Source of the DNA: Bacteroidota bacterium
GTDB taxonomy: Bacteria; Bacteroidota; Bacteroidia; 2-12-FULL-35-15
NCBI GenBank assembly: GCA_023251805.1
Contig: JAHEYB010000007.1
Location: 27,186 to 82,263, forward strand
DNA length: 55,078 nucleotides
Reading direction: 5' to 3'
Under the pieces are notes generated by a model, which was not told where the DNA came from, did no database searches, and saw nothing but the letters and a program-made list of their open reading frames with translations. Below, piece after piece: positions 17,596 to 27,200 of the stretch. Position 1 is the stretch's first letter. Each line of letters begins with the position of its first letter. A program made the position numbers and the translations under genes.

Positions 17596-18612
17596 TTAAA
17601 TACTAAAATTGGCATCCACATGCTCCTTAATTAGTTTACGAATATCTTCAACATTTACCCATTCATCGTTTTCTCCTGAATTGTATTGAAATCCCTGAGG
17701 CACCAACTTCGCATTAAAATGTTTGGTGTAATCGTCAATTTTGAAATTTGGAACTTGTGGAAGGATTGCATAATATTTTCCTAAGTCGTAAGTAGAAAAT
17801 GAATCGGAAGAAGTAATCATTTCTTCGTGCACTTTTTCACCCGGACGAATTCCAATCACTTCTTGTTTACAATTAGGGGCTATTGCAGTTGCTACATCTG
17901 TAATTTTATAAGATGGAATTTTTGGAACAAATATTTCACCACCCCAAGCAGTTTCCAACGCATGTAAAACCATATCCACGCCGCCTTGTAACGATATATT
18001 GAAACGCGTCATATTTGGATCTGTAATTGGCAAAACGCCTTCCTTTTTCTTTTTCATAAAGAAAGGAATCACCGAACCATTAGAGCCCATTACGTTTCCG
18101 TAACGAACAACAGAAAATTTGATATCTGCTTTGCCTTTAATATTGTTTGCTGCAACAAATAATTTATCTGAACATAATTTAGTGGCGCCATATAAGTTAA
18201 TAGGAGCTGCGGCTTTATCGGTCGACAAAGCAACAACATTTTTTATTCCCATTTCCATACAAGCATTAATTACGTTTTCGGCACCAAGCACATTTGTTTT
18301 TACACATTCCATTGGGTTGTATTCAGCAATAGGAACATGTTTCATGGCTGCTGCATGAATCACATAATCAATTTCAGTAAATGCTTTTTTCAAACGGTCA
18401 AAATCACGTACATCACCTATAAAGTAACGAATTGCAGGGTATTTTGCATTGGAAAATTCTTGGGCCATTTCAAACTGTTTTTGCTCATCTCTTGAAAAGA
18501 TGACCAATCGTTTTACTTTTGGAAATTTGGATAGGATATTTTTTGTTAAGTGCTTTCCCAATGAGCCCGTACCGCCTGTAATTAAAATTGATTTTCCGTT
18601 TAAATCTAACAT
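17596..18612 (-). CDS. pseB: UDP-N-acetylglucosamine 4,6-dehydratase (inverting)
   Basis: 338 residues, extended-SDR fold. GGTGSLGKHLT is the NAD(P) loop, IDYVIHAAAMKHVPIAEYNP matches PseB/FlaA1, and ALSTDKAAAPINLYGATK carries the Thr/Ser, Asp-Lys and Tyr-x-x-x-Lys type residues (the PseB active site uses D, K, Y). Product: UDP-2-acetamido-2,6-dideoxy-L-arabino-4-hexulose, the first committed intermediate. It is followed after 26 bases by the methyltransferase; a 91-base gap upstream separates it from the acetyltransferase. Confidence 0.93.
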   Translation of the reverse strand: MLDLNGKSILITGGTGSLGKHLTKNILSKFPKVKRLVIFSRDEQKQFEMAQEFSNAKYPAIRYFIGDVRDFDRLKKAFTEIDYVIHAAAMKHVPIAEYNPMECVKTNVLGAENVINACMEMGIKNVVALSTDKAAAPINLYGATKLCSDKLFVAANNIKGKADIKFSVVRYGNVMGSNGSVIPFFMKKKKEGVLPITDPNMTRFNISLQGGVDMVLHALETAWGGEIFVPKIPSYKITDVATAIAPNCKQEVIGIRPGEKVHEEMITSSDSFSTYDLGKYYAILPQVPNFKIDDYTKHFNAKLVPQGFQYNSGENDEWVNVEDIRKLIKEHVDANFSI

Positions 18613-18703
18613 ATTTTAGGATTTTGTAATAAGACCCAAAATTAAGCAGAGTTTAGCGAAATACCAAAGATTTTGAGGATTGTATAAATAGGAGTGAATT
18701 GCT

Positions 18704-19384
18704 TTATTTTATTGGGTTTGAAGCCATAAATTCTCCAATATTTTGGAACTTCTGTTTATTTGCTTTCAGCCATTCGAGATCTTTGTCCCACCATTTGAAA
18801 GAAAGCAAATATTCAATTTCATCTTGGCTAAAGCGATATTTGATGATTTTTGCCGGAACACCGCCAACAATGCTATAAGGTTCCACATCTTTTGTAACCA
18901 TTGCCCCCGCTCCGATTATAGCTCCATCGCCAATTTTTACACCATATTTTATTATGGCATTGTTGCCAATCCAAACATCATTTCCTATTTCGGTAAAAGG
19001 AAATTCTTCAAATAGATTTTTTTCTACAATTACAAGTCCCGATGATTGTCCCAAAGTAGAATAAAACAAAGGATGACTGGAGACAAATTCGGAGGATGGA
19101 TGTGCACCCATACCGGTACTAACATTGGGGCCTATGCAAGTAAACTTACCCACTTTTGTGTTATAAATCTGACAATTTCTAGCTACATAACTAAAATCTC
19201 CAAATTCAGAATTTCTGACACGGGCAAATTTGTAAATGGTGTTATAGTTATTGAATTTACAATTGGTAACTTCAACCATATACTCTAATTTCAAATGTTG
19301 TTTTCTATATTTTGATTCCAACGACCATTTTTTAAATAGCCATCGAAGCCAGTAAGAACAAGGATTTTGAAATAGTGCTTTCAT
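18704..19384 (-). CDS. Left-handed beta-helix O-acetyltransferase (CatB/XAT-like)
   Basis: 226 residues with imperfect hexapeptide repeats ([20 protein letters not shown] onward). The C-terminal signature [40 protein letters not shown] and PAKIIKYRF is characteristic of xenobiotic/streptogramin-type acetyltransferases. In glycan loci this group O-acetylates sugars. The start lies 6 bases after the upstream gene's stop, so they are co-transcribed. Confidence 0.85.
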   Translation of the reverse strand: MKALFQNPCSYWLRWLFKKWSLESKYRKQHLKLEYMVEVTNCKFNNYNTIYKFARVRNSEFGDFSYVARNCQIYNTKVGKFTCIGPNVSTGMGAHPSSEFVSSHPLFYSTLGQSSGLVIVEKNLFEEFPFTEIGNDVWIGNNAIIKYGVKIGDGAIIGAGAMVTKDVEPYSIVGGVPAKIIKYRFSQDEIEYLLSFKWWDKDLEWLKANKQKFQNIGEFMASNPIK

Positions 19385-19390
19385 TTTATA

Positions 19391-20263
19391 TTACAATTTT
19401 TTTCGTTCAAATGCATCAATAAACGAAACTTCACTGGCATTAATAATTTTACAGTTTTTGTATTTAGAATAATTTTCCAGTGCAATATAGCCATAAAATG
19501 TTTTTGCCCAAGTGGCAAAAATCTCATGTACTTTAAATGTTTCACTTAGGTGAATGCCTTTTTTGAAAGGGATATGCGTTACTCTTTCCTCATTATCATA
19601 AAAATGTACATGTTTTAAACAGAGCATGTTGTTTTCATCCAAATGCATGTTTTCGTGCCATGTATGGTCGGCTCCAACAACGGTTATTTTTTTAAAATTA
19701 CAATTCACAGCTAAAAAAATGGTAGCTACCAGCACATTTTGAGATTGAGGCATTGCCAAATTATTTTTATAAAAAAAGTTTCCTATTACAGAAAATCCTT
19801 TAAAGACAGTGTAATTAAAATAATTGAGTTCAATGTTTTTGTTTGCTTCACACAATTCCTTAAAACGTTTACTTTTTGAAGCCATTCTAGGAATAAATAA
19901 TTGCATTTTCCATGACGTTTTTGTCTTTAATGCCTCTATAGTATCTAAAATAATTTTTTCATCGCTCATCCAAAAACCAAAATCTAAAATTACATAGTAC
20001 TGAGGCTTTAGGCTTGAATATTCTTGCGTTATAGAAAAACTATTGACACAAAAAAGCGTGCTTTTTTCAAGCACTGGCAAATGATTTGTTAAGGAAGTCT
20101 TTAACGATGGGCCATTGCCCAGAACAATACAGCTTTCGGAGCTGGCAACAGGAAGACGAACTCCGAACTTAGAGCGCAATACAATTTTCATTAAGGAAGC
20201 AAGTGTATGAATGCACCTACTGAAAAAATTGCCTGTGTTTGTGTATATATTCTCTGCCGACAT
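19391..20263 (-). CDS. GNGPSL-motif protein, putative DUF115/GT42-like glycosyltransferase
   Basis: 290 residues. CIVLGNGPSLKTSL (about 45-58), then FCVNSFSIT and YYVILDFGFW, resembles the nucleotide-binding start of DUF115/Maf-type proteins and of GT42 sialyltransferases. KITVVGADHTWHENMHLDEN and KHVHFYDNEE in the second half carry several histidines. Family placement is by motif only. As first gene of the Pse operon it is the best candidate for moving the CMP-activated sugar to an acceptor, which is inference. No signal peptide is seen. Confidence 0.55.
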   Translation of the reverse strand: MSAENIYTNTGNFFSRCIHTLASLMKIVLRSKFGVRLPVASSESCIVLGNGPSLKTSLTNHLPVLEKSTLFCVNSFSITQEYSSLKPQYYVILDFGFWMSDEKIILDTIEALKTKTSWKMQLFIPRMASKSKRFKELCEANKNIELNYFNYTVFKGFSVIGNFFYKNNLAMPQSQNVLVATIFLAVNCNFKKITVVGADHTWHENMHLDENNMLCLKHVHFYDNEERVTHIPFKKGIHLSETFKVHEIFATWAKTFYGYIALENYSKYKNCKIINASEVSFIDAFERKKL

Positions 20264-20269
20264 GCTTTA

Positions 20270-20277
20270 CAAATGTA
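20270..20277 (-). promoter_or_regulatory. Candidate -7 box (TACATTTG) of the Pse operon
   Basis: On the minus strand TACATTTG stands six bases before the ATG at 20263, in the 124-base divergent gap between the two arms of the glycan locus. No good -33 TTTG is seen at the expected distance. Confidence 0.4.
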
Positions 20278-20387
20278 AATAAAATAATGGTTTCATTACG
20301 CGCTTTCGAAAAAGGAGGAATAGGCGTTTAAAATTCCCAAACCATCTCAAAATTCATTAATATTGTAGTCTAATACTCTTTAATGGA

Positions 20388-21116
20388 ATGAATAGTTTTG
20401 AGCGTGTAACAAAAAAAATATTTCAGAATTTCGGAATCCTTATTCGCAAGTACAATGCTGCTACCAGTGAGGATTTAAGGCGCATTAAGCTTTTCGAACA
20501 TTATTCTATTGATTTAGTGTTTGATATTGGTGCAAATAAAGGTCAATATGCCACCGGAATAATGGATGCCGGCTATAAAAATAAAATTGTATCATTTGAA
20601 CCTCTTTCATCCGTTCATACTATCATCGAAAAAGCAAGTAAAGGCTATTCCAATTGGACAGTTGCTCCTCGTTGTGCTATTGGTTCTCAAAATGAAGCAA
20701 TAGAAATTAATATTTCGGCAAACTCGGTGAGCAGCACTTTGCTTACAATGCTGGATTCTCATATAGAAGGCGCTCCTGAATCAAAAATAATTGGGAAAGA
20801 AAAAGTACAAGTGTTTCCGCTTGATGAAATTGCAAAAAACTATATAGGGTCTTCAAAAAATATATTTTTGAAAATTGATGTACAAGGTTTTGAGCAAGAA
20901 GTATTAAAAGGAGCACAAGCTACCATTGCTCAAGCAAAAGGTGTTGAAATGGAAATTTCTTTGGTTCCATTGTATGAAAATCAAATATGGTTATTGCCTC
21001 AGATACTGAAATACATGGAAGAAAAAGATTTTGTATTAACCAGTATTGTGCCCGCTTTTACGGATAATAAAACCGGAAAAGTATTGCAATGCAATGGCAT
21101 TTTTTACAAAAAATAA
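20388..21116 (+). CDS. FkbM-family methyltransferase
   Basis: 242 residues. FDIGANKGQYATGI (about 45-58) is the SAM-binding motif of the FkbM family, followed by SFEPLSSVHTIIEKAS, VPLDEI-type FPLDEIAK and LKIDVQGFEQEVLKGA, all standard FkbM blocks. Members O-methylate sugars or polyketides, and in glycan loci a sugar hydroxyl is the usual target. It begins a plus-strand operon, and its stop is immediately followed by the next start. Confidence 0.9.
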   Translation: MNSFERVTKKIFQNFGILIRKYNAATSEDLRRIKLFEHYSIDLVFDIGANKGQYATGIMDAGYKNKIVSFEPLSSVHTIIEKASKGYSNWTVAPRCAIGSQNEAIEINISANSVSSTLLTMLDSHIEGAPESKIIGKEKVQVFPLDEIAKNYIGSSKNIFLKIDVQGFEQEVLKGAQATIAQAKGVEMEISLVPLYENQIWLLPQILKYMEEKDFVLTSIVPAFTDNKTGKVLQCNGIFYKK

Positions 21117-21866
21117 ATGCAATTTAATCCTAAAATAACTATTGTCACCGTTGTTTATAACGCTCAATCATTGATTGAACGCACTATTAAAAGTGTGCTT
21201 GCTCAAACGTATACTAATATTGAATACATTGTTATTGATGGTGCGTCTTCTGATGGAACCTTGGAGTTGGCTGAAAAATATCAATCAAAAATTGCATTGA
21301 TTCTTTCGGGAAAAGACAATGGTATTTATGATGCAATGAACAAAGGATTGAAGCATGCAACTGGTGATTATGTTTTATTCTTAAATGCAGGTGATGAATT
21401 GTATTCAAATGAAACAATTGCCTCTGTTTTTACTTTTGGTGATGCCGATGTGTATTACGGAAATACAGCTGTTGTGAATCAAAATGGAATAGTGATAGGA
21501 GATAGAAGATTAACGCCTCCTGAACAATTAAATTGGAAAAGTTTGAAATACGGCATGTGCGTTTCTCATCAATCGTTTATTGCTAAGCTTGCCTTGTGTG
21601 AAAAATATGACTTGAACTATTCTGTTAGTGCCGATATCGATTGGGTGATTTCAGTTTTAAAAAAATCAACTAGCACTGTAAATACACAAAATTATATTTC
21701 TAAATTTCTAGAAGGTGGAACATCCAATAAGCGCAGAAAATTAGCCTTGACCGAACGTTTTACGATTATGAGCAAACATTATGGTTTTATTCCAACTGTG
21801 CTCAATCACATTTATATTTTATTCAGATTTCCTTTTCATAAGGTTTCAAAAAAGTCGATGACTTAA
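21117..21866 (+). CDS. Glycosyltransferase family 2
   Basis: 249 residues with a GT-A fold: TIVTVVYNAQSLIERTIKSV, IEYIVIDGASSDGTLE, a DNGIYDAMNKGL block and FLNAGDELY (metal-binding DxD equivalent). This is the WcaA-like GT2 group, which adds a hexose to a lipid-linked glycan on the cytoplasmic side. ATG 21117 abuts the FkbM stop with no spacer, so translation is coupled. Confidence 0.92.
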   Translation: MQFNPKITIVTVVYNAQSLIERTIKSVLAQTYTNIEYIVIDGASSDGTLELAEKYQSKIALILSGKDNGIYDAMNKGLKHATGDYVLFLNAGDELYSNETIASVFTFGDADVYYGNTAVVNQNGIVIGDRRLTPPEQLNWKSLKYGMCVSHQSFIAKLALCEKYDLNYSVSADIDWVISVLKKSTSTVNTQNYISKFLEGGTSNKRRKLALTERFTIMSKHYGFIPTVLNHIYILFRFPFHKVSKKSMT

Positions 21867-21916
21867 TTTGCAATTTTAGTAGGGGATTTGCGTTTCATTA
21901 AACAAAAATTACAACA

Positions 21917-23386
21917 TTGAGCACTATTAAAAAGCAAGGAATTCAAAATGCAATCATAACCTATTTGGGTGTTGCTATTGGATTTATCAGCTTGATGTTT
22001 ATACAACCCAATTTGCTGAAGCCTGAAGAATTAGGCCTGACAAGGATTTTAATTGCAGCAGCTAGTTTGCTGTCAACTATTTTACCTTTAGGAATAAGTA
22101 GTATTACCACCCGTTTTTTTCCTTTTTTTAGAAACGAAGACAAAAATCACCACGGTTATTTTGGTTTTATGATGTTGTTTCCTCTTTTGGGAACTATTGT
22201 TTGTGCAATTTTAATTTATTGCTTTAAAAATGTGATTGTTCATCAGTACATCGACCAATCACCAATGTTTACTTATTATTTTGATTTGTTACTTCCTCTT
22301 GCAACCATCATGGGTGTGAACATGGCTTTGAATGCTTATTCAGCTTCTCTTTTTAAAACTACTATCATAAGTTTTTTGGAAGGAATTTTATCTCGAATCG
22401 TTTTTATCATTTTAATTGTAATTTATTATTATGAGTGGATTACTTTATCTCAATTCATTTATTTATTTGTGTTTAGTTATTTATTACAAACTATATGGAT
22501 GTGTGTTTATTTGTTTGTAGTAGATAAACCATCTTTAAAAATTGACAAAGCATATTTTAAAGGCGTAGGGCTGAATAAACTGTTGAGTTACGGATTATTT
22601 TTGACGCTTACCAATGTAGCTTCATTGAGTTTAAAGCATCTAGATGCTATATTGATTGGCAAATATTGGGATTTGTCATACGTTGGAGTTTTTGCAGTTG
22701 CAGCCTACATTGCACTTATTATTGAAATACCTTTGAATTCTCTTGAGCGTATTTCTCACTCAAAAGTTGCTCAAGGCTTTGCTAATAATGATATTGAAAG
22801 TATTAAAAAAATATATTATCAGTCGGTAAAGTATTTAATGCTGATTGGTGGAATATTATTGGTTGGAATTATTTGTAATGTACAGGAATTACTTGGTTTG
22901 TTGCCTGAAGAATATCATGTAGGTGTAAATGTTACTATTATTTCTTGTTGTGCCGCATTTTTAAATGTTAGTACCGGAATAAACACTTCTATTATTTTTA
23001 ATTCTTCAAAATATGTATACGGAACAGTTTTGCTGGTTGTATTAATGATTTTGGCCTTGGTATTAAATGTTTGGTTGATACCAATGTATGGTATGATTGG
23101 AGCAGCATTGGCAACGGGAGCTTTGGCTGTTCTTTACAATGTTACAAAATTTGTAATGATTTTAATTTTCTTCAAAATGCAACCGTATGATTGGTCGAGT
23201 TTAAAAATAGTGCTGGTGATTTTAGTTGCTTTTCTTGCAAATTATTTTTTGCCTTCATTGCACAATGCAATTTATAGTATGATTTTAAAAACAGGAGTGA
23301 TTTCAACTGTTTATATCGGCTTGGCTTATTTATTGAATATTGCTCCCGAATTCCATAAGTATATACCGTTTCATAAGGAGAAATAA
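21917..23386 (+). CDS. Second Wzx-like flippase, TTG start
   Basis: 489 residues, almost wholly hydrophobic helices. Motifs LPLGISSITTRFFPFFRNED and QNAIITYLGVAIGF match the flippase at 11124-12605 along the full length, including KMQPYDWSSLKI near the end (MQPYDFNSFKI there). The start codon at 21917 is TTG; the first in-frame ATG would remove the first helix, and alignment of the two N-termini supports TTG. It ends the plus-strand arm at a strong bidirectional terminator. Confidence 0.9.
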   Translation: MSTIKKQGIQNAIITYLGVAIGFISLMFIQPNLLKPEELGLTRILIAAASLLSTILPLGISSITTRFFPFFRNEDKNHHGYFGFMMLFPLLGTIVCAILIYCFKNVIVHQYIDQSPMFTYYFDLLLPLATIMGVNMALNAYSASLFKTTIISFLEGILSRIVFIILIVIYYYEWITLSQFIYLFVFSYLLQTIWMCVYLFVVDKPSLKIDKAYFKGVGLNKLLSYGLFLTLTNVASLSLKHLDAILIGKYWDLSYVGVFAVAAYIALIIEIPLNSLERISHSKVAQGFANNDIESIKKIYYQSVKYLMLIGGILLVGIICNVQELLGLLPEEYHVGVNVTIISCCAAFLNVSTGINTSIIFNSSKYVYGTVLLVVLMILALVLNVWLIPMYGMIGAALATGALAVLYNVTKFVMILIFFKMQPYDWSSLKIVLVILVAFLANYFLPSLHNAIYSMILKTGVISTVYIGLAYLLNIAPEFHKYIPFHKEK

Positions 23387-23415
23387 AAAACCCAGAGAAT
23401 AAATCTCTGGGTTTT
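23387..23415. terminator. Bidirectional terminator between convergent genes
   Basis: A perfect 12-base inverted repeat (AAAACCCAGAGA, 23387-23398, and its complement 23404-23415) with a 5-base loop has A and T tails, so it can work on both strands for the flippase and the RMDN-like gene. Confidence 0.9.
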
Positions 23416-23423
23416 AATCTTAT

Positions 23424-24182
23424 TTACATTTTCTTCAGTAAGTCTTCGCAATCTTTTTTTGCTTTGATGTCATCATCATTACTTGGTGTAATTTCCAATG
23501 CTTTTTTTGCCCACAATTTCGCTTCCACTTTTTTGCCCATATCATAATAGGTTTGTGCCAATTCAAATTGATGATTCATGTATTTTGGTTCTAAACTAAT
23601 AGCAGTCATAAATGATTTAATAGCATCTTCATAAGAACCACCCGGAGGAACACCACCGAAGAATGAATTAATCATCGCTTTTTCAATCGCACTAAATCCT
23701 GCAATCGTTCGGTGCCATCTCCCTAAAATATGGTGTGCTCCAGCCAATTTTGGATTCAAAGCAATCGCTCTGTCCACCTGTGCACGAATAACTTTAGCAT
23801 TTGCAATTTTTTGTTTAGAGCTTGCATTTTCATTGATTCTTCCCAAAGCCATCGCATAAGCATAATGCGCATCGGCACTAGCTTCATTTGCTTTGATAGC
23901 TTTTTTTGCAAGGTATTCGGCCGATTTATAATATTTCATTTTTTCTGTTTCTGCAGCAACATAGTAAAAACCATATTTCGAATAGCAGTAACTAGCATAT
24001 TGCAAATAATTTGCATTGCTCGAATCCGATTTTACCAATGTTTGAAAAAGCGGAAATGCTTCTTTGTATTTTAATTCTGTTTTTAGTTTTAGTGCTTTTG
24101 CATATAACTCATCGTTTGATTGTGCCACAACTACTAAACTTGTAATAACTACAAAAAAGGTTGCGATTAATTTTTTGTTCAT
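23424..24182 (-). CDS. Secreted TPR protein resembling RMDN (regulator of microtubule dynamics) family
   Basis: 252 residues with a signal peptide (MNKKLIATFFVVITSLVVVAQ). The order AKKAIKANEASADAHYAYA, ALNPKLAGAHHILGRWHR, a segment with FFGGVPPGGSYEDAIKSF and a final TPR with AKLWAKKALEI matches the conserved layout of eukaryotic RMDN/FAM82 proteins and their bacterial homologues. Function in bacteria is unknown. The call is by recalled pattern; the TPR nature is clear. Confidence 0.75.
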   Translation of the reverse strand: MNKKLIATFFVVITSLVVVAQSNDELYAKALKLKTELKYKEAFPLFQTLVKSDSSNANYLQYASYCYSKYGFYYVAAETEKMKYYKSAEYLAKKAIKANEASADAHYAYAMALGRINENASSKQKIANAKVIRAQVDRAIALNPKLAGAHHILGRWHRTIAGFSAIEKAMINSFFGGVPPGGSYEDAIKSFMTAISLEPKYMNHQFELAQTYYDMGKKVEAKLWAKKALEITPSNDDDIKAKKDCEDLLKKM

Positions 24183-24216
24183 AATGATTTTTAATTTTTT
24201 GGTGAATATTTTTTAT

Positions 24217-27200
24217 TTAAAATGCTCGACTTACGCCAATAACAAATCGATATTGGAAAAAGTCTTTATCTGTTGCGGGTATTTTATTTAAAAACAATGG
24301 CATATCAAAACGGAGTGTTAATGGCTCCACCGTTTGCAATGGCCCAAATCTTTTGATGGTTAATGTTGCTCCAACTCCTGCATCGGCTCGCAAATCCGAC
24401 ATCTTTAATATTGCAGCATCGGCAGCACTATAATTAATGATTCCTGCATCGCCAAACAAATAAGTGGTTAACTTAAATGTTTTCGTCAACCAATTTTGTT
24501 TTTTTATTTTTACCAATCCGCTAAATTCTAACTCAGCATTTATTGCCGCTCCTGTATTTCCTTTGTAAGTATATGCCAAACTTCCATCACTTTGTATTTG
24601 TGGTGCAAGGTATCCCGAGTAGCCTCTTAAATTTAATCCGCCTCCGTGATGAAAAATATTTGTAGTTGCGCCAATTTCTGCCCAAGTAGGATCAAAAAAT
24701 CCTTGTGAGCGAGTATATTTATTTTCCATCATTTCTTCAGGGTTAGCTCCCGCCAAAAATAATGCCGATTCCATTGCGCCATTTTTGCCTGTTCCATATT
24801 GGCCAAATACTCTGGTGCTTAACAATAACTTTCCTAATCGTGTTCTATTAATCATTGTTAAATTAATATTCTGGTAATCATAATCACTCATTACAGCTGT
24901 GGAACGAGCTCCTATATTTATACTTCCTGTTCCGGCTGCATAATTATAAGAATGATCAAGTCCTAAATTAATGGTATTGTTTAATTGATTGGCTGTCCAT
25001 TCTTTTGGTAATAATAAATAAGGTAAATCGTTCAATCCTTTTCGGTACATCGATTTGAAATACATATACACTTTGTTTTTTCCTTTAATGTCTTTTCTAT
25101 CGAAACCAACTGTATAGCCATTTAATCCATCTAGTGCTTTGGCAGAAAAATAGAAAGAAGAACCTTTCATAAATTTATCAGTAGCAGTTCTGTAATTCAC
25201 TCTGAAACTCACATTGTCATACAAATCTTTGCCGCTGTTTTCTGTTGCTGTGTCTAAGTAATTGTGCGCGATTCCGGTATTGAACCAAACGTTGGCATCA
25301 AAAATATGCTTGTAAGCCATATAATTGCCATTCATATGTAAGCCTACTTTTAATCCATCGTAGCCATTATACCATACATCCGGACGAGCATACAACTCAT
25401 ATCTTGTCCAATCAGATGGGTTGTAAATTTTAGAATCGAAACGATATTTGATAGGAAATTTTTGATTGTTGTTGAGCATATTTACATCCGCTAAACGTGT
25501 ACTTGGGTCAATAATTACGTTTGCTATTCCACCATTTATAGTTACTGTTGCGGTATATGTTTTTTGCACATTGTCCCATCCAATCCATCGTGGCAATACT
25601 TTTGATTTTGTTTGTTTTACAAACCAAGTATTCGGAATGTGATAATAATAGACACTGTCATTTTTTCCTACTACAGCAAAATCAATTGGCATTTGCATTC
25701 CTTTTCGTTCAATTGTTATGTTGTACACATCTTCTCCTTTGCCTTTTTTTACTGACTTTACAGCATAGTCAATTGTTTTTGATGTTTCCATCCATTCATC
25801 AAAAAACCAATTTAAATCCACATGTGTATACTGAATAACAGAATTTCTAAAATCTTCTATCCCTGGATGTGCAAATTTCCATTGATTAAAATAATTGCTT
25901 AGCGCAGCTTTAAATAATGAGTCACCTAAAGTGTATTGTAAGTTGTACAACATGGTAGATGTTTTCATGTATACTTGTGAATAACCGCCACCGTGACGAA
26001 TAGCGCCATTGTATCCATCTCCATGCAAATTCATAAATGTTTCTACATCTCTGGCTGCCGAATTCATATATCCATTATAGATTTCGCTGTTACGCACATA
26101 ATCCGGCTCAACAAATCGTTTTATATAATTTGATTTTGGTAAATAGGCAATGCGTTGTTTTCCATCAATGCGTTCGTAAGTAGAGCAAGTCACAAATTGT
26201 GTGAAGCCTTCATCAAGCGATGGACGGTACGTTTCGTTGGAACCTACCATTCCAAAAAACCAATTGTGACTTATTTCGTGTACAAATAAATCACGGTAAT
26301 CGGGGTCAAATCCCCCGCAGAGTGTAAGCATGGGATATTCCATTCCATCTTGCGCATCGGCTACCACCATTTTTTTGTAAGCGTACATTCCTATGTCTTC
26401 CGAATTTGTTTTGATAATTTTTGCTGTATAATCAGCAGCATTTAACCAACCAATTGCATGAGGCTCTTGTACGAGGGCAACACAGCGGATTCCATTCCAC
26501 TCCGTTTCTCCAATGCGATAAGTGGGGTCGGATGTTAATGCAAAATCATGTACATTTTCTGCATGAAACTTCCATGTTTTAGTTGTTCCATCGGGTTCAA
26601 TAACTACGGATGGTTTTTCATTCCATGGCTTTTTTGCAAAATTTTTGATGTCGAGTTTTGCTCGTAAATCTTCAGGTAATACATTATCTTTATTCAACAA
26701 CATTCCTGTTGCATCCAAAATATAATTGTTTGGAAAAGTAAACGCCACATCAAATGTTCCATAATCGCCATAAAATTCATGGTCCATGTGTTGGTCGGTA
26801 TCCCAACCTGCTTTACGGTCGTACACCGAAATGCGCGGATACCAATGCACCACATCGTAATGTTTATATCCAAATGCATTAAACATTTTCATACGATTAC
26901 GAATGGACCCGTTATCAAAATATGTTTTGAAATTTAACTTAAAAGTTGCACTTTCACCCGATTTTAGTGGAGTAGGGAGGTAGACTTTCAGAACTGTATT
27001 ATCCAATTCCATTTTTAAATCTGCATCGTTTAACGTGATTTTTGAAACCACTATTCCTAAACCTTGTTCTTGGTATTTCCCAAATTTTACTTTTATATCG
27101 TTATTTTTATAAAGGTCTTCCAAATACGAACCTTTTGTTTGTGCATTATTATATAAATGAAAATAAACGAATGGTAACTCGTCAGGTGAGTTGTTGTAAT

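Noticed and set aside
23730..24074. 114-residue ORF antisense to the RMDN-like gene
   Set aside because: A shadow of the real gene, rich in Cys/Phe/Ile as expected from antisense of AT-rich coding DNA.
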